Source of the DNA: Stenogyne calaminthoides
Taxonomy: Eukaryota > Streptophyta > Magnoliopsida > Lamiales > Lamiaceae
DNA: 64,000 nucleotides
Assembly (NCBI GenBank): GCA_037126765.1
Contig: JBBCBC010000026.1
Location: forward strand, 8,544,418 to 8,608,417
Reading direction: 5' to 3'
How positions within the stretch are numbered: position 1 is the first letter of the stretch; each line of letters opens with the position of its first letter. The notes under the pieces were generated by a model. It was not told where the DNA came from and did no database searches. It saw only the letters and a list, made by a program, of their open reading frames with translations. This document shows positions 23,381 through 34,440 of this stretch, piece by piece. The position numbers and the translations under genes were made by a program.

Positions 23381-25642
23381 GAATAAAATTGGTTTTGAGA
23401 ACATATCTGTTGTGTGTGATTTATTTTTGTTTGGTTTTTGTGGGATTTTTGGAATTTTGGATGATCAAAATATGCAGTGGGTGGGATTCTATTTTGTCAC
23501 ACAATCAATCTACTTAAACTTGTGACATATCAAGTTTGAGCAGGGTGATTTGTTGCATGTTTTTTATTTGTTGGGAATTCAAACATATTATTGAATTCAT
23601 TTGCACTTGCTAAAACAATTTTGATTTAATGTTTTAGGTTGAGTTATTATATGAATTGTTTTTCAGTTGATTTCAGCAGGTTTGGGGTAATTTATGTTTA
23701 TAACAAACAAAAAATGCACTAGAAACATCACAAAATATTCACTAATACCAGCACAATGAAATAAGCATATGACACCAAATGTGAGAATAAAGAACAAAAA
23801 AACATCACACTAAGCTATCCAGAAAGAACAATTCTGATATACAAACAATAAACATCACACTTAGCACTCCCAATGACAAAAAAAAAAAAGACACAACTAA
23901 ATAAACATCACACTGATAAAGCTCCAAACAAGAACAATCACACCTACTGTGACCATATTTGCAAATATTATTGCAGGAATCGTGACGTTGGACGTATTTC
24001 CACCGTTAGATGCCGATACTGCAAACCCAATATTATTTTCCCTACTTGTAACCTCACTACGCTCATGTTGCGTAACACAACCTTTTTTTGGCACACACCA
24101 ATGCGAAAAACTATCTGTCTCGCAGATATAGCACAACCTTTCCAGATTTTTTTTCGAACTAGAAACGTGTATGTATGTAGATCGCCCACATTTTAAAAAA
24201 TTGGCTATTGCATATTTCAGATACCCTTCGTTGGATGTGCTTTGTGTGTAACTTGACATGTTTTTTTTTTTCCTTTTTTTCCCTATTTTATGCAAGTGCA
24301 TTTGTGTAGTATGTACACTTTTGTTTCCAAATAATTTGTTGCTATTTTTAGTTGCATCTTCACACACATATTGACCATTGGGGAAGGGATATAAAAGGGC
24401 ATCAATGCACATCATGTTTCTAACGTATATATTTATCAACCAACGACAATATTCTGACTTTTTTCTTTATTTTTTTATTACTATGGAAAAAATCCATGCA
24501 GATTTTACATGCATGCTTTTTTTTTGAGCTCCTGTTATTGGGCTTAAATTGGTTGTGCATATTATTCACTTTTGGGCCTTTAACATATTTGGGTTGCCAC
24601 TGTTGGGCCATTTTTTTCTATTATAATGTACTTAAACAATTTAAAACAAACATGTTTTGGGGACAAACATTTTTTCATGTGAACTTTATATTAAACAATA
24701 AAAAAATGATTTATTTCTACCTGACTACTTGTCGCACCCCAATTTTCGTAGGCCAAATATGCATAAATTTTATAAGAATTTGCAGTGAAAAATATAAGTG
24801 AAATATGCATTTTAAAATTTAAAATTTCTCAAGGAGATGTGACTAAATTTAAAATACATTTTAAATTTAAATGTTAATATTATTAAATCAACATGAAACA
24901 ATTTTCCTCAAGATACATCTACCGTCCCTCCACCACACTCCTTCTTAATCTTTAAAATGTTAAATGTATGATATGAGCAAAACTACTAACTCAGTGAGGT
25001 CACCTTGACAAAACTAAATATAAGGTATAAATAAAATGATTAGCCACAATAATTCACGTCAATCACAAATAATATGCATAAACTTTTCATCATGCTCTTT
25101 AATTTAGATAAAGATTTTGAAATTTTGATAAAAATATCTTTTGTAAATATTAAAAAATAGATTTAAATTTTAAAGGTATTGAAAAAATCTCTTATGTATA
25201 TTTCCAAAAATAATAATAATCAACTTGAAATTTTCGGGGTACTACACTACTGAACACTATTAAAATAAAAGAAAAGAACTTGTTCACATAGACATGTACA
25301 TATGCATGTGCAGATGTTTAATGCACATGTTCATGCCTGGTATATACAGTAGTGAACAACTAGTAAAAAAAATCACAATACATCATAAGAGTAATCAGCC
25401 CTGAGTTCCTGAATTTGTTCTCCATAACAATTCATGCAAATATTCAACCAAAATATAAATACTAATTAACATTAAATGTCCCCATCTATCTCCATCAATA
25501 ACATTATAAACCACAATAAAATAGACCAATTGGAATCCTAAACTGAATCAGAAACAACTGAATACCCAATGAGCACAAAATAAAATCCGAATTTAGTCCA
25601 GAAAATGCAAATCATGCCAGCACCCCGTAAACACACCAGAAA
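23381..25642. other. AT-rich spacer between the convergent MULE transposase and Ulp1-like gene
   Basis: Mostly low-complexity AT-rich sequence. The only long frame is on the minus strand at 23897-24439 (listed separately). No LTR ends or MITE ends were recognised. Confidence 0.5.
23897..24439 (-). CDS. Hypothetical protein with possible zinc finger and C-terminal membrane segment
   Basis: This is a 180-codon open frame in AT-rich sequence. It has a Cys-rich middle (CYICETDSFSHWC, CVTQHE) and a hydrophobic C-terminal stretch (ANMVTVGVIVLVWSF) followed by FISVMFI. The pattern loosely recalls plant GRF-type zinc-finger proteins with a C-terminal transmembrane helix, but the Cys spacing is not canonical. 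I do not recognise the gene. It may be a third gene or exon of the surrounding MULE, or chance. Confidence 0.25.
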   Translation of the reverse strand: MINIYVRNMMCIDALLYPFPNGQYVCEDATKNSNKLFGNKSVHTTQMHLHKIGKKRKKKNMSSYTQSTSNEGYLKYAIANFLKCGRSTYIHVSSSKKNLERLCYICETDSFSHWCVPKKGCVTQHERSEVTSRENNIGFAVSASNGGNTSNVTIPAIIFANMVTVGVIVLVWSFISVMFI

Positions 25643-25942
25643 TTAACTAATCAATTCAGTTTCTGAACTCAATAAAGATGGGGATCCAAGAAACATTTCA
25701 ACCATCTTTTTACTGTAATTTCCTGCAGAATTCTCGGTCAATTCCTTCTTCTTTGAACCCCTTTTCTTGATGCTTTGTTCAATTTGGAGGCAGACGAGTA
25801 TTCCACAATCCACTGAGCCATTTATCTACTGAATACAATCGACGGCTTTCACATCTTTAAACACATTATCCAGGAAAGGATGATCAGCATTCTTTAGACG
25901 AAAGAAAACCCTCATCTTTTTCTCAACATATCTTGTCTGTAT

Positions 25943-25992
<50 letters not shown>

Positions 25993-26419
25993 AACCTGAA
26001 TGAATATGTGAAATAGGCATGACAGGTCGTAATAAGCAGGTTCAATATATTATTACCACAAATTTTTATCTTGACATCAACCACTCCACTCCTCCTTGGA
26101 CACATTGAGTTATAAAATTGCCACTCGAACTCCTCGACGTTAAGCGTTAAAAGCGTCCAATGAAACCCCGAATCTTTAGTGTTCTTCCTCAAAACCTTTG
26201 TTATCATTGAGAACAGTAGATAATCATGGTCCAAGGATTTCTCCAACGGATCGTCTATTAAACGGTGCAGAGAACCCTTTTTCTTTGGGTTTTTTTTCGT
26301 TTGTAAGGTCCTAGAAATTTTTATTACATGAGAGATTTAGTCAAATAATAATAAACACGATCAAAATCAATACAATGACTAACTTATTTTTTCCGTACCC
26401 AGCAGACTGAAGTGAAGAT
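25643..26419 (-). pseudogene. Ulp1/C48 SUMO-protease-like gene, 3' half
   Basis: Two exons are readable on the minus strand. One at 26057-26310 contains FHWTLLTLNVEEFEWQFYNS, with the His of the Ulp1 catalytic triad; the Asp expected after it reads as Asn (FYNSM). The next at 25643-25936 contains the Gln region, an in-frame TAG near 25828, and VDCGILVC with the catalytic Cys, ending at a TAA at 25643. The exons are separated by an intron holding the (TA)n microsatellite. The 5' half is at 42494-43239 beyond a 16-kb insertion. The exon phases next to the insertion do not join cleanly, so a frameshift is likely. The Asp-to-Asn change and the TAG argue that it is inactive. It converges on the MULE transposase. 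Confidence 0.72.
25946..25989. repeat. (TA)n microsatellite
   Basis: About 22 uninterrupted AT dinucleotides in an intron of the Ulp1-like gene, close to its 3' splice site. Confidence 0.98.
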
Positions 26420-27119
26420 TGTTGGGAGATGAATTTAATGTAATAGAAAAGATTTTGATTAGATCTCAAAACCCCTAAGTAAGACATGTTCAGAATGATC
26501 TAAGGTAGATTAGAATACACGTTTAAGTATAGTTAGTTCAGTTAATATCTGCAAAATGTATAGTCAGCGGATATCTTTAAGGTTTATAGGTAAGGCGCAC
26601 ACTGAGGGGGAACTCAGTGAGATAACTAAAGCATCTGAACTCAGAAGACTCAGAAGAACCTGAATATCTAGATCGTCTTGAAGACTCGGATCAACCTGAA
26701 GACCTGAAGATTATCTACCTGAGGACAAATAGACTGAGGAAAGTCTTGCACATTTACGAGGAATAAATGTTGTCCAAATATTTGATTGCAGACAAAAGGA
26801 ACTATAATTAAGTGTCCTTTAAGGTTGTCTCATTTAGAGAGATTGACCTAAAAGAGCCATTTTGATTGTCTCCATTCACTGAAGTCAAGAACCAATCAGA
26901 GAGAGACAACACTGTACTTCACTGACACAGAAAGCGACGTGGCACTGAGATGTTAGTTGTACTGAGTTCCAGACTGCAAAAACTTGGTGATTGGCTGCAT
27001 TGGTTACATATTACCCAAACCATGCAAGGGTGTATTCAAACCCTAAAATAGCCGTTTATCACTAACCATATAAGGAAACCCTTGATGCTATCTTCTCCAA
27101 CGGATAGTTTTTCAAGAGT
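26420..27119 (+). repeat. Truncated 5' LTR of the composite element
   Basis: It aligns closely with 40698-41396 and then stops abruptly after TTTTTCAAGAGT. The remaining 1.1 kb of this LTR is missing and gag sequence of a different Copia family follows directly. Confidence 0.85.
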
Positions 27120-27572
27120 GGCCTTGAAAGTGATGAGAGATTTGTTTAGATGCCGATTGTCTGAGGGACGGAAGGTTTCTCCTCATGTGTTAAAGATGAT
27201 TGGGCTAATCGAGAAATTTGGTCGTCTGGGCATTGAGCTCAAGACCAATGTTGCTGTTTATGCCATTCTTCAGTCACTTCCTGATTCATATTCGAGTTTC
27301 GTAGTAAACTTTAATATGAATAAGACGGAATCGACTATGCCCGAGCTGCATAACATGCTAAAGACCTTTGAGTCTTCCACTGCTAAGGAATAGCCCGTGC
27401 TCATGGTGAGTGCCTCTACTTCTTCTGCTCCGAAAGGAAAGAAGAAGCGAAGAGGCAAGGCAAAGAAAGGCTCCAAGCCAAGCTTCCTTAAGCCCAAAGG
27501 TGGAATCCAAAAGAGGGAGAGGGTGGACAAGGATGTATGCCTCCTCTACAAGTAGAAGGGGCATTGGAAAAT
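27120..27572 (+). pseudogene. gag: Copia gag fragment of a second family
   Basis: The frame reads LFRCRLSEGRKVSPHVLKMI and LPDSYSSFVVNFNM, typical of the gag of small Copia lineages. A basic stretch (KGKKKRRGKAKKG) and the first half of a zinc knuckle follow. It is cut by a solo LTR, and the knuckle resumes at 32677 (KKDCKVLA). An in-frame stop follows SSTAKE, and another lies in the knuckle. Confidence 0.8.
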
Positions 27573-27682
27573 GTTGGGGTTATACTAGAAAGTATGTTTT
27601 TTACTTTGTATAACCAAACTGGATTTCTTATTTATTTACTGATATGAGGTCCCGATTAAAACCGATTTTGCGCGTGCGGAAG

Positions 27683-29255
27683 CAAACATTTCATTCAATG
27701 CATATAAAACAGGGGTGAGGGCAGAGTGATTCCCGATTTTTTGCTTTTAAGAACGATGTGTGTGTTTTGCTTATAATCAAATGCATATGGCAAGTAAGAA
27801 CATAAAGCAGTAAAGAACACACGATTTTATAGTGGTTCGGAGTCCAACTCCTACATCCACTCTTCCCTATCAACAGGGGCACCTACTTAACCAACTGGAC
27901 TTAGTTTAACGTGTTAGTCCAACACCCAACAGATGTTTACCGAGTTCACACTCAAACGGGACTTATCACCCTCACGGGATTGCCTACCCTCCCTTTCGGG
28001 ATTGCTAGATGTTTACCGAGTTCACACTCACCTACAAACTTAACCGACTGATTTGGGTAAGGTTTGTTTGGTTTCCAACTAGGTTGAGATTTTCCCTTAC
28101 ATTTGTTTAGCCTCAATGCTAAGGATGGGAAAATCTCTCTAAGCTTAGGATACATCGTGGGTTGCTTAGATTGGGTTCTAGAACACTCTTTGAATATATG
28201 CGTGTATTTCTTTCTCTGTGTTCTATGGTGGGAATGCTAGATGATTTGGCTTGATGGATGTTTCACGCATTTTTCCACACCTGATAATGAGGGAAGAACT
28301 TGTATTTATAGTGTGGATTTGAATGTTACCGTTGGATGGAGTCACATTCAAATCCATACTATTCTCATAACTTCTTGTAACTTTTTCCAGCTGGTTGTCT
28401 TCCTCTCATTGGTCCACGCCGGTTTGAATTACAACGGCTATATTCTTGATTCTTCGAGTCTCGGGATCTTGATTCTATCGAGCCTTGTGTCTATCCGAGC
28501 CTTCGTATGTCCGAGCCTTGAGTCTCTCGAGCCTCGGTGTCCGGTGACATCTTGAGTCTCGGGTTTTCTTGATTCAATGAGACTTCTCTTGGCGGACCTT
28601 GTCGTCGATCATCTTGACACTTTCGACACTTGGCGGATTCGATTCTTCTGTCTTGGACAATCGACCCTCGAGTCACTAGCACTCCAGTAACTGATCATCG
28701 ATAGCGTTACGATTCTCGATGAACATGACTTGAATGACTTCTCTTGATGACTTCTCGCTGTCGGTATCTTGATTTCTAGTTTTTCGATATCTAATTTCTT
28801 CTCTTTGATCGATCGTCCACATGATCGGTCGATTATAGCATCAGTCGACATATCGGTATATACGCATCAGATTAGTACATCGGTTAGCATATTAGGTTAG
28901 CATATCGGTTTAGCTTTGCTCGATCTCAATCACGTCGATCTTGATCATCTGCTCATCTTCATATCGATCTCGATCACGTCGATCTCGTCGATCTCATCTG
29001 CTCCTCTTACGATCTGCAACCTTCTCTTACGATCTTACGAGTCGGTTTCTTTACGATCGGCTTATGCGCTCTTGATCCTGCAGATCGGCTCGTCTGTTCT
29101 TGATCATCGATGATCTGCTTCGTTATCCGATCAAATCATCCGTCATCCGATCTTCGATCACCGGGCTTAGCTTTTCTTCTCTTCCGATTTTGCTCGGCTC
29201 ATCGATTAACTCCGAACTCATCTTACTCATCCGATCTCGATCATCTACATCCGAT
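27683..29255. repeat. Direct repeat copy A (GATC-rich)
   Basis: It is nearly co-linear with 29371-30985. Both open with AACATTTCATTCAATGCATA and close near ATCATCTACATC. The distal half is extremely rich in GATC, TCGATC and CGATCATC words. Confidence 0.85.
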
Positions 29256-29370
29256 TTAAACAGTTTCTTTGGGCCAGGTTTCTCGGCCAGGTTCCTTATC
29301 GGCTCAGATCCGGCTACATTGTGCTTCTTGTGACTATTTTAGTCGAGTGGTTTGGTACGGTGTTGTCCAA

Positions 29371-30985
29371 ACAAACATTTCATTCAATGCATATAAAAAA
29401 AGGGGGGTGAGGCGAGTGATTCCCGATTTTTTGCTTTTAAGAACGATGTGTGTGTTTTGTTAATAATCAAATGCATATGGCAAGTAAGAACATAAAGCAG
29501 TAAAGAACACACGATTTTATAGTGGTTCGGAGTCCAACTCCTACATCCACTCTTCCCTATCAACAAGGGCACCTACTTAACCAACCGGACTTAGTTTAAC
29601 GTGTTAGTCCAACACCCAACAGATGTTTACCGAAGTTCACACTCAAACGGGACTTATCACCCTCACGGGATTGCCTACCCTCCCTTTCGGATTGCTAGAT
29701 GTTTACCGAAGTTCACACTCACCTACAAACTTAACCGATTTTGGGTAAGGTTTGTTTGGTTTTCAACTAGGTTGAGATTTTCCTTACATTTGTTTAGCCT
29801 CAATGCTAAGGATGGGAAAATCTCTCTAAGCTTAGGATACATCGTGGGTTGCTTAGATTGGGTTCTAGAACACTCTTTGAATATATGCGTGTATTTCTTT
29901 CTCTGTGTTCTATGGTGGGAATGCTAGATGATTTGGCTTGATGGATGTTTCACGATTTTTCCACACGATAATGAGGGAAGAACTTGTATTTATAGTGTGG
30001 ATTTGAATGTTACCGTTGGATGGAGTCACATTCAAATCCATACTATTCTCAGAACTTCTTGTAACTTTTCCAGTGGTTGTCTTCCTCTCATTGGTCCACG
30101 CCAAATTTGAATTACCTTGGCTATATTCTTGGTTCTTACGAGTCTCAGGATCTTGATTCTATCGAGCCTTGGTCTATCGAGCCTTGGTATGTCTGAGCCT
30201 TCAGGTCTCTCTGAGCCTCAGTGTCCGGTGACATACTGAGTCTCAGGTTTCTTGATTCAAGACTTCTCTTGGCGGACCTTATGCGATCGAGGCATCTTGA
30301 CACTCGGTGGTAGTTCAGTTCTTCTGTCTTGAACAATCGACCCTCGAGTCCAACTGCTTTTCGAGGTGGTGATCATCGGTAGCATTGATTCTCGATGAAC
30401 ATGACTTAGATGACTTCTCTTACGATGACTTCTACTTTGATCTGGTATCGCGGTTTACGGTTTTCGATATCGATTTCTTCTCGCTTTGATCGTCGTCGAG
30501 TCACATGATCCGGTCGATTATATCATCGTATGTCGACATATATCGTTATCTGCATCAGTTAGTACATCGAGGTTAGCATATTAGGTTAGCATATCGGTTT
30601 ACTTTGCTCGATCTCAATCACGTCCCGATCTTGATCATCTGCTCATCTTCATATCGATCTCGATCACGTCGATCTCGTCGATCTCATCCGCTTCCTCTTC
30701 CGATCTGCAACCTTCTCTTTACGATCTTACGGTCGGTTTCTTTCGATCGACTTATGCGCTCTTTTCGATCACCGGACCGGCTAAATGCATTCTTCCGATC
30801 ATCGATCGAATACTGATACGGTTATCGATCGGTCATCTGGTCATCTGATCATCTCGATCTTCGATCGGTGACTTTTTTTTCTTCTTCGATTTTGCTCATT
30901 TCATCGATTAACTCCGGAACTCATCTTACTCATCGATCTCGTCGGTCTAAATCTCTGACCTCGTCGATCTCGATCATCTACATCT
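29371..30985. repeat. Direct repeat copy B (GATC-rich)
   Basis: Second copy of the 1.6-kb unit. It differs from copy A by many small insertions and deletions, concentrated in the GATC-rich half. Confidence 0.85.
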
Positions 30986-32676
30986 GATTTCGTGAGTTCC
31001 CCCTCAATTTGTTCTCTCGTTCCCCCTCAACTTGTTATCTGTAAATCAGCTTCAATAACACAAGTTGATAATGTTTTGGCATAATTCATCAAAACTAAAA
31101 TATCCCAACAACTGAAATAAATTATTTATCACTGTTGCATTAAATATGATTGAATGTTATATATATTTGTTGCAAACCTGTTCAATAAATAGTACGTGTT
31201 ACATTGTAGTTAATTTGGTGAAACCAGATCACGGAAGATCAAATTAACAATTCCTCGTAACTAAGTACAAATTCACAACCTAGATGGAAATGAACAATCC
31301 ATCATGAATGGTTGAAGTGTAAGGCTCAGATTGACTTGTATTGACCAAGAGATTACACTAGTGCATTATGATGCGCTGAATAGGACCTACATGAGGATAA
31401 ATTCTTCGGTACTGAATATACAAGAATTAGACCTCAGTGGTTCGTTATTTCTTAATCTCCGTCCCTTAAATAGGATTGTGTGAAATTAATAACTATTGTT
31501 TTGACTTATGATGGGAAGAGAATCAACGTGATTCGATACCTTATATCTTGGGCAATATTATTAGTTACATGACGATTTCATACCAAATCTTGCAAGTGGA
31601 AATTTATTTCCGGTATGGATAATAATGTTTAGTTGTCTTTACTCCAAGGACAAAGATATTAATTAAGATAAAGTTTGTTTAGTGGCTTAATTAATTAGTG
31701 GACTAGATAATCTTAAACACGAGAAATAATAACCGGGAGCCATATTATTGTGAACTCGTAATATGGGTTAAGATGGATAGTTCAATATTAATTTTATAGT
31801 GGATTAAATTAATATTAATGGGCTTGAATAATATTTAGCTTAATATTAAAGATTCATAGCCATTGGAGGTCCAATCTTAATTCTCCTAAAGGCCCCTCAA
31901 ATAGCCGAATTGAAGTCCAATTAATGAAAAGGAGAAGAAAATATTATTGCCTATTTTTCCATGATAATTTTCGAAAATTATGAGTAGGAGAGAAAAAATA
32001 TTTTCTTGATTTTCTTGGAAAGATTTTATGGAATAAGTATTCTTGATATACAAGTTTATCCCATAAATTCAAGATAGGTAAAAGATCTTATTCCTTCCCC
32101 ACACATAATGAAATTTTCGAAAATTGTGACTAATAAGGAGAAGAAAATTTTGTTGGGAGATATTTTGGGAAATAGAATATATTGGATATATTAAAGATTG
32201 TATCTTGAGGAAGAAGCAAGAAAATTTCCAAGAGACTCAACTATGTCAAATTTTCGTCCCCCCTAGTCCTATAAATAAAGGATGAATTTTTCATCCCCAA
32301 AGAAATTCCATGTGTTGGAAAAATTATAAATCCACAAAGGTGGTGGCAAATATTTTTAGTTTTCTCCTTTGTTAAAATCGTTCGTGAGAATCCTTCCACC
32401 GGATTACGTTCATGGACGTGGGCCATATTTGAGAAGGCACTTTGGGTTGATCCATCGTCTCAACAATTGTCTCTACAAGAGGTATGTAATTTCATGACTT
32501 CTAGATTCCTCATGGATTTACGTGGATTACGTGTACGCATGTTGTTAATTGCTTCTTTAATTATTATGTTGAATTGATTTAGGATTAATTCATGTTAGTA
32601 ATTAGTTGAATGATTTAAATATGTATTTAAATACAACTCGAATAGATCCGGGCACCCCGTATTTCCCAACAGAAAA

Positions 32677-33962
32677 AGGACTGCAAGGTTCTAGCAGCTG
32701 AAAAGAAGACACAAGGTGTCTCAGCCACTGGAACAGGTATGTTTGTTATTGAGATAAACATGTCCACAAATAATACTAGTTGTTGGGTATTAGATACCGG
32801 TTGTGGCTCACACATTTGTACAAATGTGCAGGGTCTCAGGGATAGCAGGGCAGTTAGGCCAGGTGAAGTCGCTTTACACGTTGGGAATGGAGCAAGAGTT
32901 GTTGCTGAACGTGTTGGCGTTTACGTTTTAGATTTACCCTCTGGTTTTAGACTTGAACTGAATAATTCTTATTTTGTTCCTTCTATTACCCGCAACATTA
33001 TTTCTATTCCGATGTTGGATATTGAAGGTTTTTCCTTCCATTTTGCAAATAATAATTGTTATTTTTCGCTTAATGGTGATGTGTGTGGAAATGTTCCTTT
33101 ATCTAATGGTTTAGATTTGTTGCATTGTGGACATAACATTCTTAATATACAAAACAAAAGAATCAAACTTAATAATCATGAAAATTCGACTTACTTGTGG
33201 CAGTGTAGACTTGGTCATGCAAATGAGAAAAGAATCGCAAGGCTAAGAAAGTTGGACTACTTAGCCCCATTCGACTTTGAGTCTTATGGAAACTGCAAAT
33301 CTTGTCTTGAGGGCAAAATGATCAACAAACCCTTTTTTGGGAAAGGGGTTCGTGCCAAAGAAGTTCTAGAGTTGATCCACAGTGATGTTTGTGGACCATT
33401 ACCCACTCTAGCTAGGGGTCACTTCGGCTACTTCATAACTTTTACTGATTATTTCTCTAGATTCGGGTATGTATATCTAATGAAACACAAATCTGAATCT
33501 TTTGAGAAGTTCAAAGAGTATAAAGCTGAAGTAGAGAAACATCTTGGTAAGTGTATTAAGACTCTTCGATTAGATCGAGAAGGAGAATATCTTAGCCATG
33601 AATTCACTGATTATCTGAATTTGCATGGAATCCAATCACAATGGACTCCTCCCGGCACACCCCAAATGAATAGAGTGTCTGAGAGGAGAAACCGAATCTT
33701 GTTGGACATGGTAAGGTCCATGATGAGCTTTTCCTCTCTTCCAACATTCTTATGGGGATAAGCACTCCAAACCTCAATCTACATTCTGAATATGGTTCCA
33801 TCCAAATCAGTTGCGCATAAGCCATACGAGCTATGGCATGGCAAGAAGCCAAATTTCTCTCACATGAGAACGTGGGGCTGCCCCGCGTTTATGAAGAAAA
33901 TGCTCACTGATAAGTTGGAATCAAAAGGTGAAAAGGGTTACTTTGTGGGATATCCTAAGTGT
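32677..33962 (+). pseudogene. pol: Copia pol fragment: protease and integrase
   Basis: Continues the gag at 27120-27572. The protease motif is LDTGCGSHIC near 32795. The pre-integrase zinc motif follows (LWQCRLGHANEKRI, GNCKSCLEGK). The integrase core has HSDVCGPL, LRLDREGEYLS and VSERRNRILL with its three acidic residues. A TAA at 33760 interrupts it, and the frame ends at GYPKC near 33962 before reverse transcriptase, which is missing. Confidence 0.85.
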
Positions 33963-34440
33963 TAGTGTTAGTGTCCTAGAGACAATCTATTGTAAGGACA
34001 TAATACTAGATAGTATTCAGTTTAATTTAATATTATAATTCATTTAATATTAATGTATGGCAATACACTTGTTTGAATATTATGTTTGATTGTTTGCATT
34101 TATTCATGCAAGTGTTCCCATAGATCATTGTTGTCATTGAGGTTGTGAGAACTCAGATGACTTAAGCATAATTCTCAAATAGCCCCGATCAAGGACCATC
34201 AAGAATGGAATATTGATGATGCAATGGAGATTGGTGTGCGGTCTGCATCATACTCTTAGAGAGTGTAGTAAGATCTCACTTACTACGAGATACTAGGTAT
34301 CTCATGATGGATGCACAAATACCTTAGAGGGTATTGGTATACTCATCCGAGAAACCGTTTGATGTAGTTTCACTATATGTGTCTACGGGTGTCTCGGTTA
34401 GTGGGAGCGATGCGATACTCCTTTGACTTGAGGTCAATAC
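33963..34440. repeat. Copia-like LTR or leader fragment
   Basis: It starts TGTTAGTGTTAGTGTCCTAG directly after the pol fragment and ends near ACTTGAGGTCAA, where minus-strand gag sequence begins. The wording looks like a Copia LTR, but the second copy is not in the window, so the call is tentative. Confidence 0.4.

Larger units (their letters stand above)
27643..31110 (-). mobile_element. Minus-strand Sirevirus-type solo LTR with a tandemly duplicated body
   Basis: On the minus strand it begins TGTTGGGATATTTTAG at 31110 and ends GGGACCTCATA at 27643. ACTGA flanks it at 27638-27642 and 31111-31115. It shares blocks with the LTRs at 7197 and 21679 (TATAGTGGTTCGGA, ATCCACTCTTCCCTATC, in complement). 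Two copies of a unit of about 1.6 kb lie head to tail at 27683-29255 and 29371-30985. The first and last bases are degenerate (TA before TG on the plus strand). Confidence 0.78.
27573..32671 (+). mobile_element. Copia solo LTR, itself interrupted
   Basis: It starts TGTTGGGGTTATACTAG and ends CGTATTTCCCAACA, flanked by GAAAA at 27568-27572 and 32672-32676. Its body is split into 27573-27642 and 31111-32671 by a further insertion. About 1.63 kb remains when that is removed. A TATA-like CCTATAAATAAAGG lies near 32269. Confidence 0.85.

Noticed and set aside
28700..30980. Possible CRISPR-like or satellite array
   Set aside because: The GATC words have no constant repeat-spacer geometry, and the sequence is inside an LTR of a plant genome.
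27700..30990. Many open frames in the GATC-rich blocks
   Set aside because: They are by-products of the simple GATC words and the direct duplication, with Ser/Arg-rich low-complexity products in several frames.
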